From Sporothrix humicola (Eukaryota > Ascomycota > Sordariomycetes > Ophiostomatales > Ophiostomataceae), in the NCBI GenBank assembly GCA_021396245.1, contig WNYE01000069.1, positions 62,001 to 126,000 on the forward strand: a stretch of DNA of 64,000 nt, written 5' to 3'. The notes below the pieces were generated by a model. The model made no database searches. It was not told the DNA's origin and saw nothing but the letters and a program-made list of their open reading frames with translations. This document shows, one piece after another, positions 10,145-20,395 of this stretch (the stretch's first letter is position 1; every line of letters starts with the position of its first letter). A program made the position numbers and the translations under genes.

Positions 10145-11920
10145 CTACTCGACCTTGCGCATGGCCACCGGCACCGGAGTCTCGGCATCCTCGTCGTCGG
10201 AGAAGTTCTGCTTGTCAGGCAGCACCTTATCAGGCAGGACAAATGCCAGGATGACGTCAAATGAGGCAATGACAATGGCGCCAATCAGCAGGCTGTGCAT
10301 ATTGGCGGACCAGGCCTTGATGATGCCGGTACGGACAGGTGTGCCCAACGGGTACTCGACAGCGGCGACGGCGCCCTCCAGGTAAATATCCTCTATGATG
10401 GTGGCATTGACAATGCCGGCAAGATTAGACTGCAGCTCGCCGCGCAGCTGCTTCTGGACGGCACCGACGACAGCATTGCCGATCGAGCTGCCGACCTCGA
10501 GCACCAACAGATAGAAGCCAGTGACAATGGCAACTTCGTCGTGGGGCACAGCAGCTTGGGCGACGACAAGAATGCTAGCAGTCATGAAACCGCCGCCAAG
10601 GCCCTGGATGACCTGCGGCACAACGGCTTGGGCGGTAGTGCTGCCAGCAGTGCGGTAGCGGATCATGAGACCGAGACCGACGAAGCGCAGAACGGCACCA
10701 GAGAAAGTCACCCACTTATAGCGGCCGGTGAGGGTGCACACGAAGCCTGCGACGATGTTGAAGACGACCAGGCACAGGCTCTGGGTGTACATAAAGTACG
10801 TGGCGTTGGTAACGTTCCAGTCGAACATGATCCGGCTCCACTGGAAGACGGGTGTCAGGGTCAGGCCGTAGCTGAACTGGTCGACGAAGACAATGGCAGC
10901 GGGAATCAGGACGTTAACGTTGCGCGAAAGGCGGCGGATGTCAACCATGGGCATCGGCACGACATACATCTCGACGATGGGGAACAGCACCAGGAAGACA
11001 CCGCCGAGCACAAACATAGCAATGATGTAGCCAGTCTGGAAGCCATGGGGGGCAGCGCTGGCAATGGTCAGGGGCAGCAGCACGAACAGGAAGCCGGCCG
11101 AGATCAGGAAGAGGCCGAGCGCATCGATCTCGCGCGCAAACTGCAACAGGGCGCCGCAAACGCTCATGCCGCGGTACGGGTACGGCGCAAGACGGCCGGA
11201 CTTATAGGCACGCCACTGCTGCCGAGCGAGCACAATGACAACGGGCAGCGTGACAAGCGGGTTGATGATGGAGAACATGCCAACACCCCAGCGCCATTGG
11301 CTGGGCACAAGTGCGCCCGTGATCTTACTGGACACGCCAAAGTTGATGATGAAGTGGACAGTCAGCAAGCTGCCGACGGTTGGGCGCCAGCGCGCGCTGA
11401 CGAGATCGGCCAGAACAAGATCCTGGCACAGCGAGACACCTGTGCTGCCAATGGCGAAGAACACGATACCTGCGCCCAGGTCCTTGATGGACTGCGACGC
11501 AGCCATGATGATGACACCGACGGTGAACAGCAAGATGGACAGCGCATATCCGGCGGCGCGGCCGAACAGATCGGCAAAGCGGGCCCAGAATGGCTTCAGC
11601 ACGCCGAGAAGCATGCTTTGAATGACGGCAAGCGTCGTGTATTGGGTGATGCCCTTGAACTGCGATGCGGCCGTCTGCAGGTAGACGGACATGGTAAAGT
11701 TATCGAGGCCGTTGGCATATGCGATGAGCAGGACACTGATCCACAGAATCCACTTCTCGACACGCGGGATCTCGTCGAGTGTCTTCTTGGGCCCGCCGGC
11801 GGGGTCGGCGGCCGAGTCGTAGGCCTCATTCTTGACAGCCTCGTGGTCGTCACCTGCGACGGTGGTCACGACCTTCTCGTCCTTGAGGCTGCCAGACGGC
11901 GGTGAGTGTGTGTCGGACAT
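10145..11920 (-). CDS. MFS siderophore-iron transporter, SIT/ARN-MirB type (591 aa)
   Basis: A polytopic membrane protein of the size usual for the fungal SIT family (14 predicted membrane spans), which imports ferric siderophores by proton symport. About 60 hydrophilic N-terminal residues precede the first span (EKWILWISVLLIAYANGLDN). Family-like segments are FWARFADLFGRAAGY (motif A), LVLADLVSARWRPTVGSLLT, and the C-terminal half NATYFMYTQSLCLVVFNIVAG followed by TGRYKWVTFSGAVLRFVGLG, typical of SIT proteins. The C-terminal tail is acidic (DDEDAETPVPV). Single exon, and the first ATG gives full length. It is transcribed divergently from the methyltransferase at 13315, and the shared promoter contains two exact SreA-type GATA sites, supporting iron repression. 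The transported siderophore cannot be told from sequence. Confidence 0.88.
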   Translation of the reverse strand: MSDTHSPPSGSLKDEKVVTTVAGDDHEAVKNEAYDSAADPAGGPKKTLDEIPRVEKWILWISVLLIAYANGLDNFTMSVYLQTAASQFKGITQYTTLAVIQSMLLGVLKPFWARFADLFGRAAGYALSILLFTVGVIIMAASQSIKDLGAGIVFFAIGSTGVSLCQDLVLADLVSARWRPTVGSLLTVHFIINFGVSSKITGALVPSQWRWGVGMFSIINPLVTLPVVIVLARQQWRAYKSGRLAPYPYRGMSVCGALLQFAREIDALGLFLISAGFLFVLLPLTIASAAPHGFQTGYIIAMFVLGGVFLVLFPIVEMYVVPMPMVDIRRLSRNVNVLIPAAIVFVDQFSYGLTLTPVFQWSRIMFDWNVTNATYFMYTQSLCLVVFNIVAGFVCTLTGRYKWVTFSGAVLRFVGLGLMIRYRTAGSTTAQAVVPQVIQGLGGGFMTASILVVAQAAVPHDEVAIVTGFYLLVLEVGSSIGNAVVGAVQKQLRGELQSNLAGIVNATIIEDIYLEGAVAAVEYPLGTPVRTGIIKAWSANMHSLLIGAIVIASFDVILAFVLPDKVLPDKQNFSDDEDAETPVPVAMRKVE

Positions 11921-12146
11921 GCTGAATGCTGATTCCGGTGAAAAGAGACAAGAGCAAGGAGATCAACAAGTAAATATGAGCAGAGCGGGAGCTCGCAAAG
12001 AGGAAATTGTCAGAGGGATGATTCTGTCAGGATGGAGATAAACAAGGAACGAGGAGAGATCTGCGGTCTGTTAAATAGAACGAGAGCGTATGGTTTCGGG
12101 TGACAACGCCGTATGCCTCTTGTTCTTGTCCTTTTTTTTTATTTAG

Positions 12147-12147
<1 letters not shown>

Positions 12148-12184
<37 letters not shown>
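12148..12184. repeat. (TTA)12 microsatellite
   Basis: About 12 perfect TTA units. It sits in the leader or promoter of the siderophore-type transporter and is likely polymorphic in length between strains. Confidence 0.95.
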
Positions 12185-12511
12185 CTATTTCTGTTGTCGT
12201 GGAGGTCGTCCGCGTGTTAGTCTCCACGCAATTGCACCCACCGTCGTCACATTGGCCAAGACTCGCCTCACGCTTCCCGGCACTTTGTACCGTGCGTGGG
12301 GATCAATTGGAAAGAAAGACAAGGAGAAAAGAGATCACGACCTAACAAGACGAAAAAAAAAAGAGTACGACATTCACCGAGCTAGAGAAAAGAAAACGGC
12401 GAAAAAAGAAAGAAAAGCGAGACCAGAAACCCACTCACACCATCGCCCACCGGCGCAACCCACACAACATCCTAACCCCATTCGTGCAAGACCCCTGCCC
12501 CGGCCTGGATT

Positions 12512-12528
12512 TTATCAGATTATCAGAT
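12512..12528 (-). promoter_or_regulatory. Two overlapping SreA-type GATA sites
   Basis: The plus strand reads TTATCAGATTATCAGAT, which contains TTATCAGAT twice (12512-12520 and 12520-12528, sharing one T). Its reverse complement ATCTGATAA matches ATCWGATAA, the published binding consensus of the fungal iron-repressing GATA factor SreA and its orthologues (SRE, Urbs1). The doublet lies 592 bp upstream of the siderophore transporter start and about 790 bp upstream of the methyltransferase start. Binding itself is inferred. Confidence 0.7.
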
Positions 12529-13314
12529 TCTTTGGCGGTGTTTCGGCACCCTTTGGCGGCCTTTGATTCCCACTTCACGACTTTTCTCACCACCACGCCA
12601 AGGGCAAGCCTAGCTGGTAGAAGGAAGTTGGGGAGCAGCTGCCACGGCCGACCGTGCCTGCCCGATAGCGGACCCGTTTATGAGCAAAGCTTGGGAGAGC
12701 TCGTGGATGCTTAAAGTGCAAAAAGGGCCTTGCCCTCCCACGCCCTACAACGTTTCCTGCTTGTTTCGCATACTGTGTTCCCGATTTGTCTAGTGTTGTC
12801 AGACAAAAGGGTAAGAGTACGACGTAAGACGAACGGAAAGACGGCGGAACAGAATCTTGTCTAGCAGGGTGCTTGGCCCGTGAAGCTACTTTCTGAACGC
12901 AGCTTCATTCTGGGGGCCTCTCTACCTCGCTGTCACGGGTTTTCGTGTCGCCAGATTGTATCTGTTTCGAACATCGCGGGTTACATGCATCGCTATCGTG
13001 TCTGGCAGTTGCTCGGTTTGAACCTTTCTCGCGAATCCTGTATTCCTGTGTTCTTTCTGTGCGTTGTTTCCTCGTCTGCCTCGTGTCTCTCCCACCTCGT
13101 GGAAATCAACCTTATTCCTTAGTCCCATCCCAGGCTTTCTGCTGTCGGTCTCTTGCCGGCCGGGTTCGGGGTATTTTCGAGAGGATAAAATACGACGGCC
13201 CCTCGACCCCTCGTTTGCGGATATTGTCACTTTTATGCCCATCTCGACTCATCCTTTTCATACCAACTTTAGTTGTATACTCCTTGACCACCCTCCTTTC
13301 CTCATTCCCCGAAA

Positions 13315-14067
13315 ATGTCTTCTACCACACCTACCACCGTGGACGACACCGTTGCCGCAGCCAAGGCGGCCAATGCCGACCCCACACCGATGCCCACCCT
13401 CGACACGCTCGGCGACACGCCGCAGAACATCCGCGATTTGCTTGCGCGTCTGCACGCAAAGTCGCTCGAGCAGGAGAAGAACGTGACGCCGGAGTCGTTC
13501 AAGGGCGTGCCGTTCGCCACGTTCATGCAGGACAAGTTCATTGCACTCGAGGAGGACAAGTGCCACTTTGTCTACAGCCTGCTGCGTGCCACAGGTGCCA
13601 CCACCATTGTCGAGGCCGGCACCTCCTACGGCGTGAGCACCATATACCTGGCACTCGCGGCGGCGGCTAACGCGGCATCCTCTGGCAAGACGGCCCGCGT
13701 CATTGCCACCGAGCACGAGCCCACCAAGGCGACGCAGGCTCGGGCTTACTGGGACGAGTGCGGTCCTGCTGTCAGCGACGTCATTGACCTGCGTGTTGGC
13801 GATCTGCGGGAGACACTCAAGACGGACCTGGCAGATGTGGACTTCCTGCTGCTGGACATCTGGACGCCCATGGCCCTGCCGACTCTCAAGGTTGTTCAGC
13901 CGGCGATGCGCCGCGGCGCCGTTGTTGTGACCGACAACACCACGTCGGCCGCCAAGTCGTACCGCGAACTTCTCACATACCTGCGGGACCCCGCCAACGG
14001 CTTTATCAACGTCGTTCTGCCGTACAAAGGCGGTCTCGAGATGAGCATCTACCAGCCGGCTAACTAG
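13315..14067 (+). CDS. Class I SAM-dependent methyltransferase, O-methyltransferase type (250 aa)
   Basis: A compact Rossmann-fold methyltransferase of the Methyltransf_24/O-methyltransferase-3 kind. SAM-binding motif I is visible near residues 97-112 (TIVEAGTSYGVSTIYLA). The acidic ribose-binding end of strand 2 is near VIATEHEPTKA, and the later motif is VDFLLLDIWTP followed by GAVVVTDNT. The N-terminal 45 residues are Ala/Thr-rich and probably flexible. Length is usual for the family and the gene is a single exon. The ATG at 13315 follows a CT-rich leader with the context AAAATG. It is divergent from the siderophore-type transporter and convergent with the P450, so a role in a small metabolic pathway (for example methylation of a hydroxylated metabolite) is plausible but unproven. 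Substrate unknown. Confidence 0.85.
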   Translation: MSSTTPTTVDDTVAAAKAANADPTPMPTLDTLGDTPQNIRDLLARLHAKSLEQEKNVTPESFKGVPFATFMQDKFIALEEDKCHFVYSLLRATGATTIVEAGTSYGVSTIYLALAAAANAASSGKTARVIATEHEPTKATQARAYWDECGPAVSDVIDLRVGDLRETLKTDLADVDFLLLDIWTPMALPTLKVVQPAMRRGAVVVTDNTTSAAKSYRELLTYLRDPANGFINVVLPYKGGLEMSIYQPAN

Positions 14068-15451
14068 GTGCTGTGATGGTGACTTGGGATTTGTGACGTG
14101 GGATCCGCGGGCTGCCTTTCATGCTCGTTTCAACACAGCCTTTCTTAGTTTAGTTTGCAATGAGATATGAGTTTTACGTGTTTAATCCACATGCTGCCAC
14201 AAACGTGAAAAATAGAGATGACAAAAATGCTAGAGGAACCAGGCTCGAGCTCATAGCCCAGCCTTGCAGCTCCAACTTGTCTATGTATCGGCACTGTGCT
14301 CTATTGGATATTTTTTCTGTCAAAATTACTTCTTTTACCCTTCGTCCTCCCGTAGACTCGCACAATCCTTTCCATGAAAGACGTAGCCGGTCGCGATATC
14401 AGTTCTCGTTCTCGTGGTATTTCTCGCCAAGAATCAAGACCCATCAATATTTGTTTCCGAACCTTGGCTACCGAAGATGGTATGTTTGTTGACGCAGAGT
14501 GGAGGCCGAGGAGAAAACAAGTAGAGAATATTCACTATAGATTATGGGAATCATACGGTGTCAAAGTTTTCTCCAAAAATGCATACATAATAAAAGAGAA
14601 AAAAAGAGAAGAAGAAAAAGAGCTCCATGAACGTTCCACGACGATCTCATCCATGCTCCCCCACGAACGCCACCCTGTCACACATCTCTCCATTGGTACG
14701 CCAAACCTATTCGGGAAGCATTCGCGCGAACCTTGTTGTCAAAAGCTGCTCCTCTATTTTTCCTCTTGTCATTTTTCGGGTTCTGCAGCTCGTGTGGGTG
14801 GGTCGCGTCTTACGCCGTGTCTGTCTTTCTTGGGGTCTTGGGTTCTAGCCTTTGATATCCGTCACCCTTTGCATCATCCGGCCATATCTGGACGTCTCGA
14901 ACGAGGGTTTCGACGAGATTATCTCGGATCCTGGCCGGCATTATCTGATAATCAAATCAAAAGCGCAAAAAAACAGTTAAAAAACCTAACGAGCGAATGG
15001 ACAGAGATCCCGAAAAGAACTGGCTTCCCGCCGCCATCGGAGCACTTGATTCTCACACGGCGCAATCTTTGCGCATGTCGTTCTCGTGCGAGTCAAGTAT
15101 TTACGACGAACGGAGAAAAATGGTGTTCACAAGTCTGACAAAGCTCTCTTATTGAAAGAAGGCTACGGAAACAAAGGAAGGTTACACCGACAAAAGAGGA
15201 AGGAACGAGAAAGGAAGAAGGGCGGGTCTAACAGACATGGAAAGAACAACAACAAGCACGCGCGCACATATGGAAAGAACAGATGTATGAGGAAAGAGCA
15301 AGGGAATCAAAATAGGGGTTCATTTCAAAGGTAAACATTCAAACTTAGACTCACAAAAAAAAGACCAAAACACCCCATTAACGCGCCCTTATGACAGGAC
15401 AAGACAGTATACACTCCGACACGACGTCACGCCCCAATACATCGCGACACT
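14068..15451. other. Convergent intergenic region with palindromic GATA site
   Basis: Lies between the 3' ends of the methyltransferase (+) and the P450 (-). The only notable element is the palindromic GATA site at 14941-14951. The plus-strand frame open over 14374-15138 has low-complexity, charged sequence and no domain, and I do not support it as a gene. Confidence 0.5.
14941..14951. promoter_or_regulatory. Palindromic SreA/GATA-like site
   Basis: TTATCTGATAA is an inverted repeat around a central T and contains ATCWGATAA on both strands. It lies between two convergent genes, 0.9 kb after the methyltransferase stop, where a promoter is not expected. It could be chance, or part of an unannotated promoter. 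Confidence 0.35.
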
Positions 15452-17062
15452 CTAGATCTCGACGCGTACCTGGTCGCGCACCTTGGCATAGTTGTCGAGG
15501 ATTTGTTGCGCGCGCTTTGGGTTCCGCGGTTGGATGCTGATTTGGAATGGACTCGGCTCCAGGATGACGTGCGAGTTGGTCGCCTGTGTGTCGATGGGAA
15601 TCAGATCGCCCGTCAGTGGGCACCGCTTCTGCGCCAGCTTCAGGCCCCAAAGCATCGTCGCGCCGCACACAAACATCTCGTCGTCGACAATATCCTTGCC
15701 TAGACACGTGCGCCGGCCCCAGCCAAAAGTGTGCATTGACGCGCCGTCCCGGAAGTTGGGGTACTTTGTCAGCGGCTCCATGTACGTAGGCCAGCCAGGC
15801 TCCAAGTACCGCTCCGGGTGGTAGTTTTCGGGGTCTGGGTAGCGCTCGGGCACGCGGTTGATTGACCACTCGCACGCCAAAACGATGGTGTTCTTCTTGA
15901 TCTCGACGCCACGGAAAACATCGTCGCGTTCGGCCTGGTGAGGCACGCCCAGCGGCACACCCGACCGCCAGCGCAGGGTCTCCTTAAGACACGCCCGAAC
16001 TGTCGGAAGCGCCGCATAGTCGTTGATGTTCGGCATCCGGTCGCCGCAGACACGATCAATCTCGGCCTGTGCCTTCTCCTGCCACTCCGGGTGCAGCGCC
16101 ATGGACATTTGGAAGAACTTGAGCGGGCCCGAGATGGTCACGACACCCACGAGGTTCATGAAGCCGATCATGCAGCTCGCAAAGATTTCCTGGTCATCGG
16201 CCTGCTCCAGTGTCACGTTGCCCTCGTTCTGCAGCTGCTCAAAGTAGCGGTAGCCCCATGTGTCCTTGGGCAGGTCGCCCTTGAGGAAACGGGCCTTGGC
16301 TAACCTCAAGTTGTTGCGCCACCACGCACGTTGCTCGGCCTCGCGCTTGACCTCGAACTGCTTCCACGGGTTGACAAAGAACGGGATGTGCCACAGCGGC
16401 GTCATCGTGTTGGTGATCGGGCCGGAAACGCTCATGCAGTGCAGGGTGGTGTCGGCGCTGTCGCCATTGGCGCGGCCCTGCGTGGCGTCGTCCCAAGCCA
16501 GGCGCGACATGACACGGCCGCAGAACTCGCGGGTGTAGTCGAGGAAGCGTGACGGGTCCAGAACGAGCATGGCCACGAGGCGTGTCGACTCGGCTTCGAT
16601 GTGGCCGTAAAAGTGGTGCTTGTGCGCCTCGGCCATGGCCGCGTGCACCCACTTGCGCTGGCGCTGCCAGGTGTCGTGGCGGTCCATGAGTGCCGAGTAT
16701 GCGGGGCCTTCCTTGTGGCGGAACAGTGACCGAATCTGCGGGCGGCCCGAGTAGATGTGGCCGCGCTTGACCAGCAGCTCCTCGGCAATCTTCTCGTCCG
16801 AAATAATCACGAAAGTCTGGTCGACGGCGCGGGTCTGATAGATGGGGCCGTGCTCGTCGGCCCACTCCTTGAACTTGAGCCAGAGCGAGAAGCGTGGCAA
16901 GTCGTGGATGCGGCCGACAAAGGGATATTGCTTCGGGCCGGGGAACTTGGCCTTGCCGTCGCCGCCGCCCTTTGTCTTACTCCATGACAGGATATGCTGG
17001 ATGGCCGAGTAAATGAGACTGGGCACGGCCAGGTACAGGAGAATAAGCGTAACCGTCTCCAT
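15452..17062 (-). CDS. Cytochrome P450 monooxygenase (536 aa)
   Basis: A membrane-anchored microsomal P450. The start at 17062 (METVTLILLYLAV) gives a normal N-terminal anchor followed by the proline-rich hinge FPGPKQYPFVG; an in-frame extension to 17353 is translated CT-rich leader. The K-helix ExxR is KETLRW, the PERF-type motif is PERYLEP, and the heme loop is FGWGRRTCLG with the ligand Cys at residue 453. The I-helix is unusual: where (A/G)Gx(D/E)T is expected, the sequence reads VGVVTIS, so the acidic residue of the acid-alcohol pair is missing. Fungal P450 families with atypical I-helices exist, so activity is not excluded. It is convergent with the methyltransferase, and a shared pathway is possible. 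Substrate and CYP family cannot be assigned by eye. Confidence 0.9.
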   Translation of the reverse strand: METVTLILLYLAVPSLIYSAIQHILSWSKTKGGGDGKAKFPGPKQYPFVGRIHDLPRFSLWLKFKEWADEHGPIYQTRAVDQTFVIISDEKIAEELLVKRGHIYSGRPQIRSLFRHKEGPAYSALMDRHDTWQRQRKWVHAAMAEAHKHHFYGHIEAESTRLVAMLVLDPSRFLDYTREFCGRVMSRLAWDDATQGRANGDSADTTLHCMSVSGPITNTMTPLWHIPFFVNPWKQFEVKREAEQRAWWRNNLRLAKARFLKGDLPKDTWGYRYFEQLQNEGNVTLEQADDQEIFASCMIGFMNLVGVVTISGPLKFFQMSMALHPEWQEKAQAEIDRVCGDRMPNINDYAALPTVRACLKETLRWRSGVPLGVPHQAERDDVFRGVEIKKNTIVLACEWSINRVPERYPDPENYHPERYLEPGWPTYMEPLTKYPNFRDGASMHTFGWGRRTCLGKDIVDDEMFVCGATMLWGLKLAQKRCPLTGDLIPIDTQATNSHVILEPSPFQISIQPRNPKRAQQILDNYAKVRDQVRVEI

Positions 17063-20000
17063 GGTTGAGGCTGTTGCGAGATGGAAGGACAAAATCGAGG
17101 AGCTCTCAAAGTTGCGGACTTTAAACAGAGGGTGGCGAAAACTAAATTGGTGTCCAAAAAGAAAACACACAAAACTAAAGTACGAAGGTCTCTGTACAAG
17201 CGTACACGAGAGCACAGACACGCCGAGGAAGCGAAATGATGAAAGAACGACGAAAGGAAAGAACAAGAGAAGACAAAACAAAAAAAAGAACCAAGACGAC
17301 GGGACATCCAAAGAATGGGAACGCGGCGCTGTTTCCTCTTTATACAGAGACATGCATTATCCGCCGGAGCAATCGACAAGGGGAAAAGGGAAAACATAAA
17401 GTGCAGACAACAAAGTGACCACACAAAGAGGGCAGGCACGCATACGCACTTACACGCAGCTCACGCATTATGTGGAGAACATATAAGGCAATATACCAGG
17501 GGCGCCTCCCCGACGCAGCCCAGCCAAGTGGCCGGCTCCGCTTTTTTGCTATGTATGGTGTGCCATGCTCCTTTTTTGGAAGTGTCAAGGCAATGGAGTG
17601 AGATAGAGTCAATCTCGGGCTCTCCCCTACGGACATCAAAGGAACTAGGAGGGCAAGATGATGAGGACGCGAGTACGCGAGGCTACGAGCTGGTTTTGGT
17701 CCAACGGAGAAGAGGTGTTATGGAAATAGGCAAAGAAGCCGAAGGAAACAGGCCATCTTCGACAATATCGAGGCACAGGATTGGTCCAGTATCATACATC
17801 TACGGACATCCTTGATATACCCTTACCTTTCAAGAAGTCTTGATAAAGTAGATGCAACGCGGCACCAGCAAGAACAACAGCAGACATGGCCACGATGTCA
17901 GCCCATGCCAGATGAAGAGGCAATGCTGTTCAAAAGATTTTGAAGTATGTGAGTCTGTTCTGTCCTCCGTGGAAATGCTATCCTGGTTTGCGGTATGGCG
18001 GTATGGTCGGAGAGCGAGCGTTGGTGGCTGTCCGGAAAGGGAAAGACACAATGAAAAGGGCCGGGGAATAACATGAACCAGAACAAAAATACCCCAGACC
18101 ACGGCCAGGCTCATTAACCAGACACGCCGATAAAACAAAGCCCACAAATCATATGCTCCCACTAGCTATCCAACGGCCATGCGTTCTTCAGCATGAACAA
18201 ACGATGACTTACGAGCGATAGTCAAGCGATTGGATGCCATGTGTTCGCAAGGCCAATGTGGCAGACATTACAGAAAAAAGTGCGTTTATTTCAGCATCTA
18301 ACATTAAGGGTTATTCTGTAAGGAGACTAGGTCTACCTCGCTTGCAATCTTCTTTCTTGTTATTCTCGTTGTTTCTTTTTCGAGCTTGCATCTTAATATC
18401 ATTTCGTAGTGGGTGGTCATACTGTTTTAAGTCTCGCTCCTTGTCTTTTCCTCCCTTTCCATGTTACTCTATTGGAGCCATGAACGAGCGGCAGAGCTTC
18501 TGAGAAAAATAACTGTAGAGAATACTTCAGAAATAGATGAATTAAAAAAGGAGAAAAAAAGTATAAAAAACGCCCCAGTGTCGGCCATTATCAATTCAGC
18601 CTATTCTCCCTTGCTTTTTGTGGCGGCCACAGTCCAGCACGAACGACAAATCTGTCCGGTCCTTATGCGCCAGAAAATCTATTATTTCCTGTCACCTGTC
18701 GTCTTTCGTCCTTGTCTGTGCTGTTTTTGGGTCCATTTATGTCCGCTGTCTTTCCGCTCTCCACGTTTGTCTTGTCTGTTGGAAGTTGTGTTGCGCCAAC
18801 ATTCAACATGCGGGACCTGAAATGCCGGATTTGTCGAGGTTGGGGGCGGTGTGTTGTTGGCAAAGACAAGGCAGCATAAAATAACAGAAATATGAGCCCC
18901 CAGAATCACAATTGTCTTGTAGTCGCTTTACTTGCAACAAAACTGCATAAGTTCATAAATGGAAGAGTGAGACGGGGGGGTCTCTTCTCGGATGTCCTTT
19001 GCTTTATCAGTGTCGTCTGGCCATTGCAAAATGCAATGCAGTGTATCCATGTCCAACTAAGGTGTACGGTTAATCCTGCAAGATGGTCTCATCTAGCTCC
19101 TTCAGACGAATCTGACAAAAACCAAAAAAAAGGTAAGAAAATAAAAGAAAAGACGCCTCCACGTGTCTGACGTGTGGCGGCCTCGGCCCTTGAGCCGTTT
19201 CGTGTCCTGATCCTTATCCGCTGTGAACCGGCTACAACTGGTTTCTTCTCGACCCCACGTTTTGCAGTTCGATGTTGCTTTATTGTTGGGTTTTTTTTTC
19301 TGTCAAGAAAAAAACGTCAGAGGAAGCAACGATTCTTCCTTCTCCGGTCCTTGCCTCCTCCTCAAAATCAACGCAGTTCTTTACGAAGCGCACGATTGGT
19401 GGCCATGCCCGGCTGTGCCATTGCGGCGGAAACGTGGACCTGGGAATCGATGCAGTTCTCATTTTCTGGCTTTATTCTCCTCGTCGCCTTTTGCCGTTGG
19501 GGATGTCCGACGGTCGAGGCGGCTTAAAAGTGGCAGGCTGTGTGGTATGGACGAGGCACGGCCTGGACCGGTAAATGAAGAGGCACACGCTCTCGGTGTT
19601 TGAAGGATTTGGGTTCGTCATCATGCTATGATACTGTTTAATTGACAAGCATCAGTGGTCTTTTTTCCTCCTTGGCTTATATTTTTTCTTCTTTTTTTTT
19701 CCTTTCTTTTTGAAGGAGTTATTTTTTAAGTAAAGTTAACATGAAAACAATCGGGATGAGAATAAGAAAAAAGGGTTTAAACAAAGCCCACCTCTCGACA
19801 GGAGAATTTAAACACATCAGGTCATAAAATATGCACATAAAACCTGGCAATAATCGCTTGCCAAAACCCCTGATGTGCAGATGTGCGCAAACAGACACAG
19901 ATACAGGTCAAGTCTGCGAAGACAAGACAAGAAAAGCCTGGCTAAAAGGAGCAATGCCACCACCGAAGCCGAATTAGGCGGCAATATCACGGCGATCAAG

Positions 20001-20395
20001 AGATGGTGTGGTCGGCGGAGACGAAAAAAAGGAGAAGAGGAATTAAAAATACATAAAAAAAGAAAAATAAAACGAAAGGAATCTTACCGCCGACGGAGTG
20101 TTTGGCCGGCGTGGATTCTGGGGAAAGGAGTTAAGATGTTGGACTGGGTAAAAGCAAGAAAAGCCGGACGCGAGGAGGCGTTCTTTCACGTGGTCGGAGC
20201 CCAGCTACAGGAACTGGCCGTTGTAGAAAAATAAAATAAAATAAAATGGCTATCTATGAATTTCGGTTGAGAAAGACACTCGTGAAATGGCGTATATACA
20301 GGTACAAAAAGGACACAAACATAACAACACGGAGAAAAGAACACCCGCTACGTATACTAATACAGAACCATGACTTCTTTCTCTCCGCATCGCGT
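17063..20395. other. Intergenic, upstream of P450 and downstream of palA
   Basis: A 3.3-kb region containing the P450 promoter and leader (CT-rich on the minus strand, 17063-17400) and the palA 3' untranslated region (AAATA repeats near 20230). No ORF in it has recognisable protein features. Confidence 0.5.

Larger units (their letters stand above)
11921..13314. promoter_or_regulatory. Divergent promoter of siderophore transporter and methyltransferase
   Basis: A 1.39-kb intergenic region between two start codons facing away from each other. It holds a (TTA)12 microsatellite at 12148-12184, the SreA-like doublet at 12512-12528, and a CT-rich stretch just before the methyltransferase start (13240-13314) of the kind seen at fungal transcription starts. 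No ORF inside looks like a gene. Confidence 0.6.

Noticed and set aside
10295..11905. 536-aa plus-strand ORF opposite the siderophore-type transporter
   Set aside because: It mirrors the transporter exactly, is highly charged with repetitive Asp/His composition, and is the kind of open antisense frame created by strong codon bias.
17063..17353. 97-codon N-terminal extension of the P450 frame
   Set aside because: Translated CT-rich leader; METVTLILLYLAV at 17062 gives a normal anchor and length.
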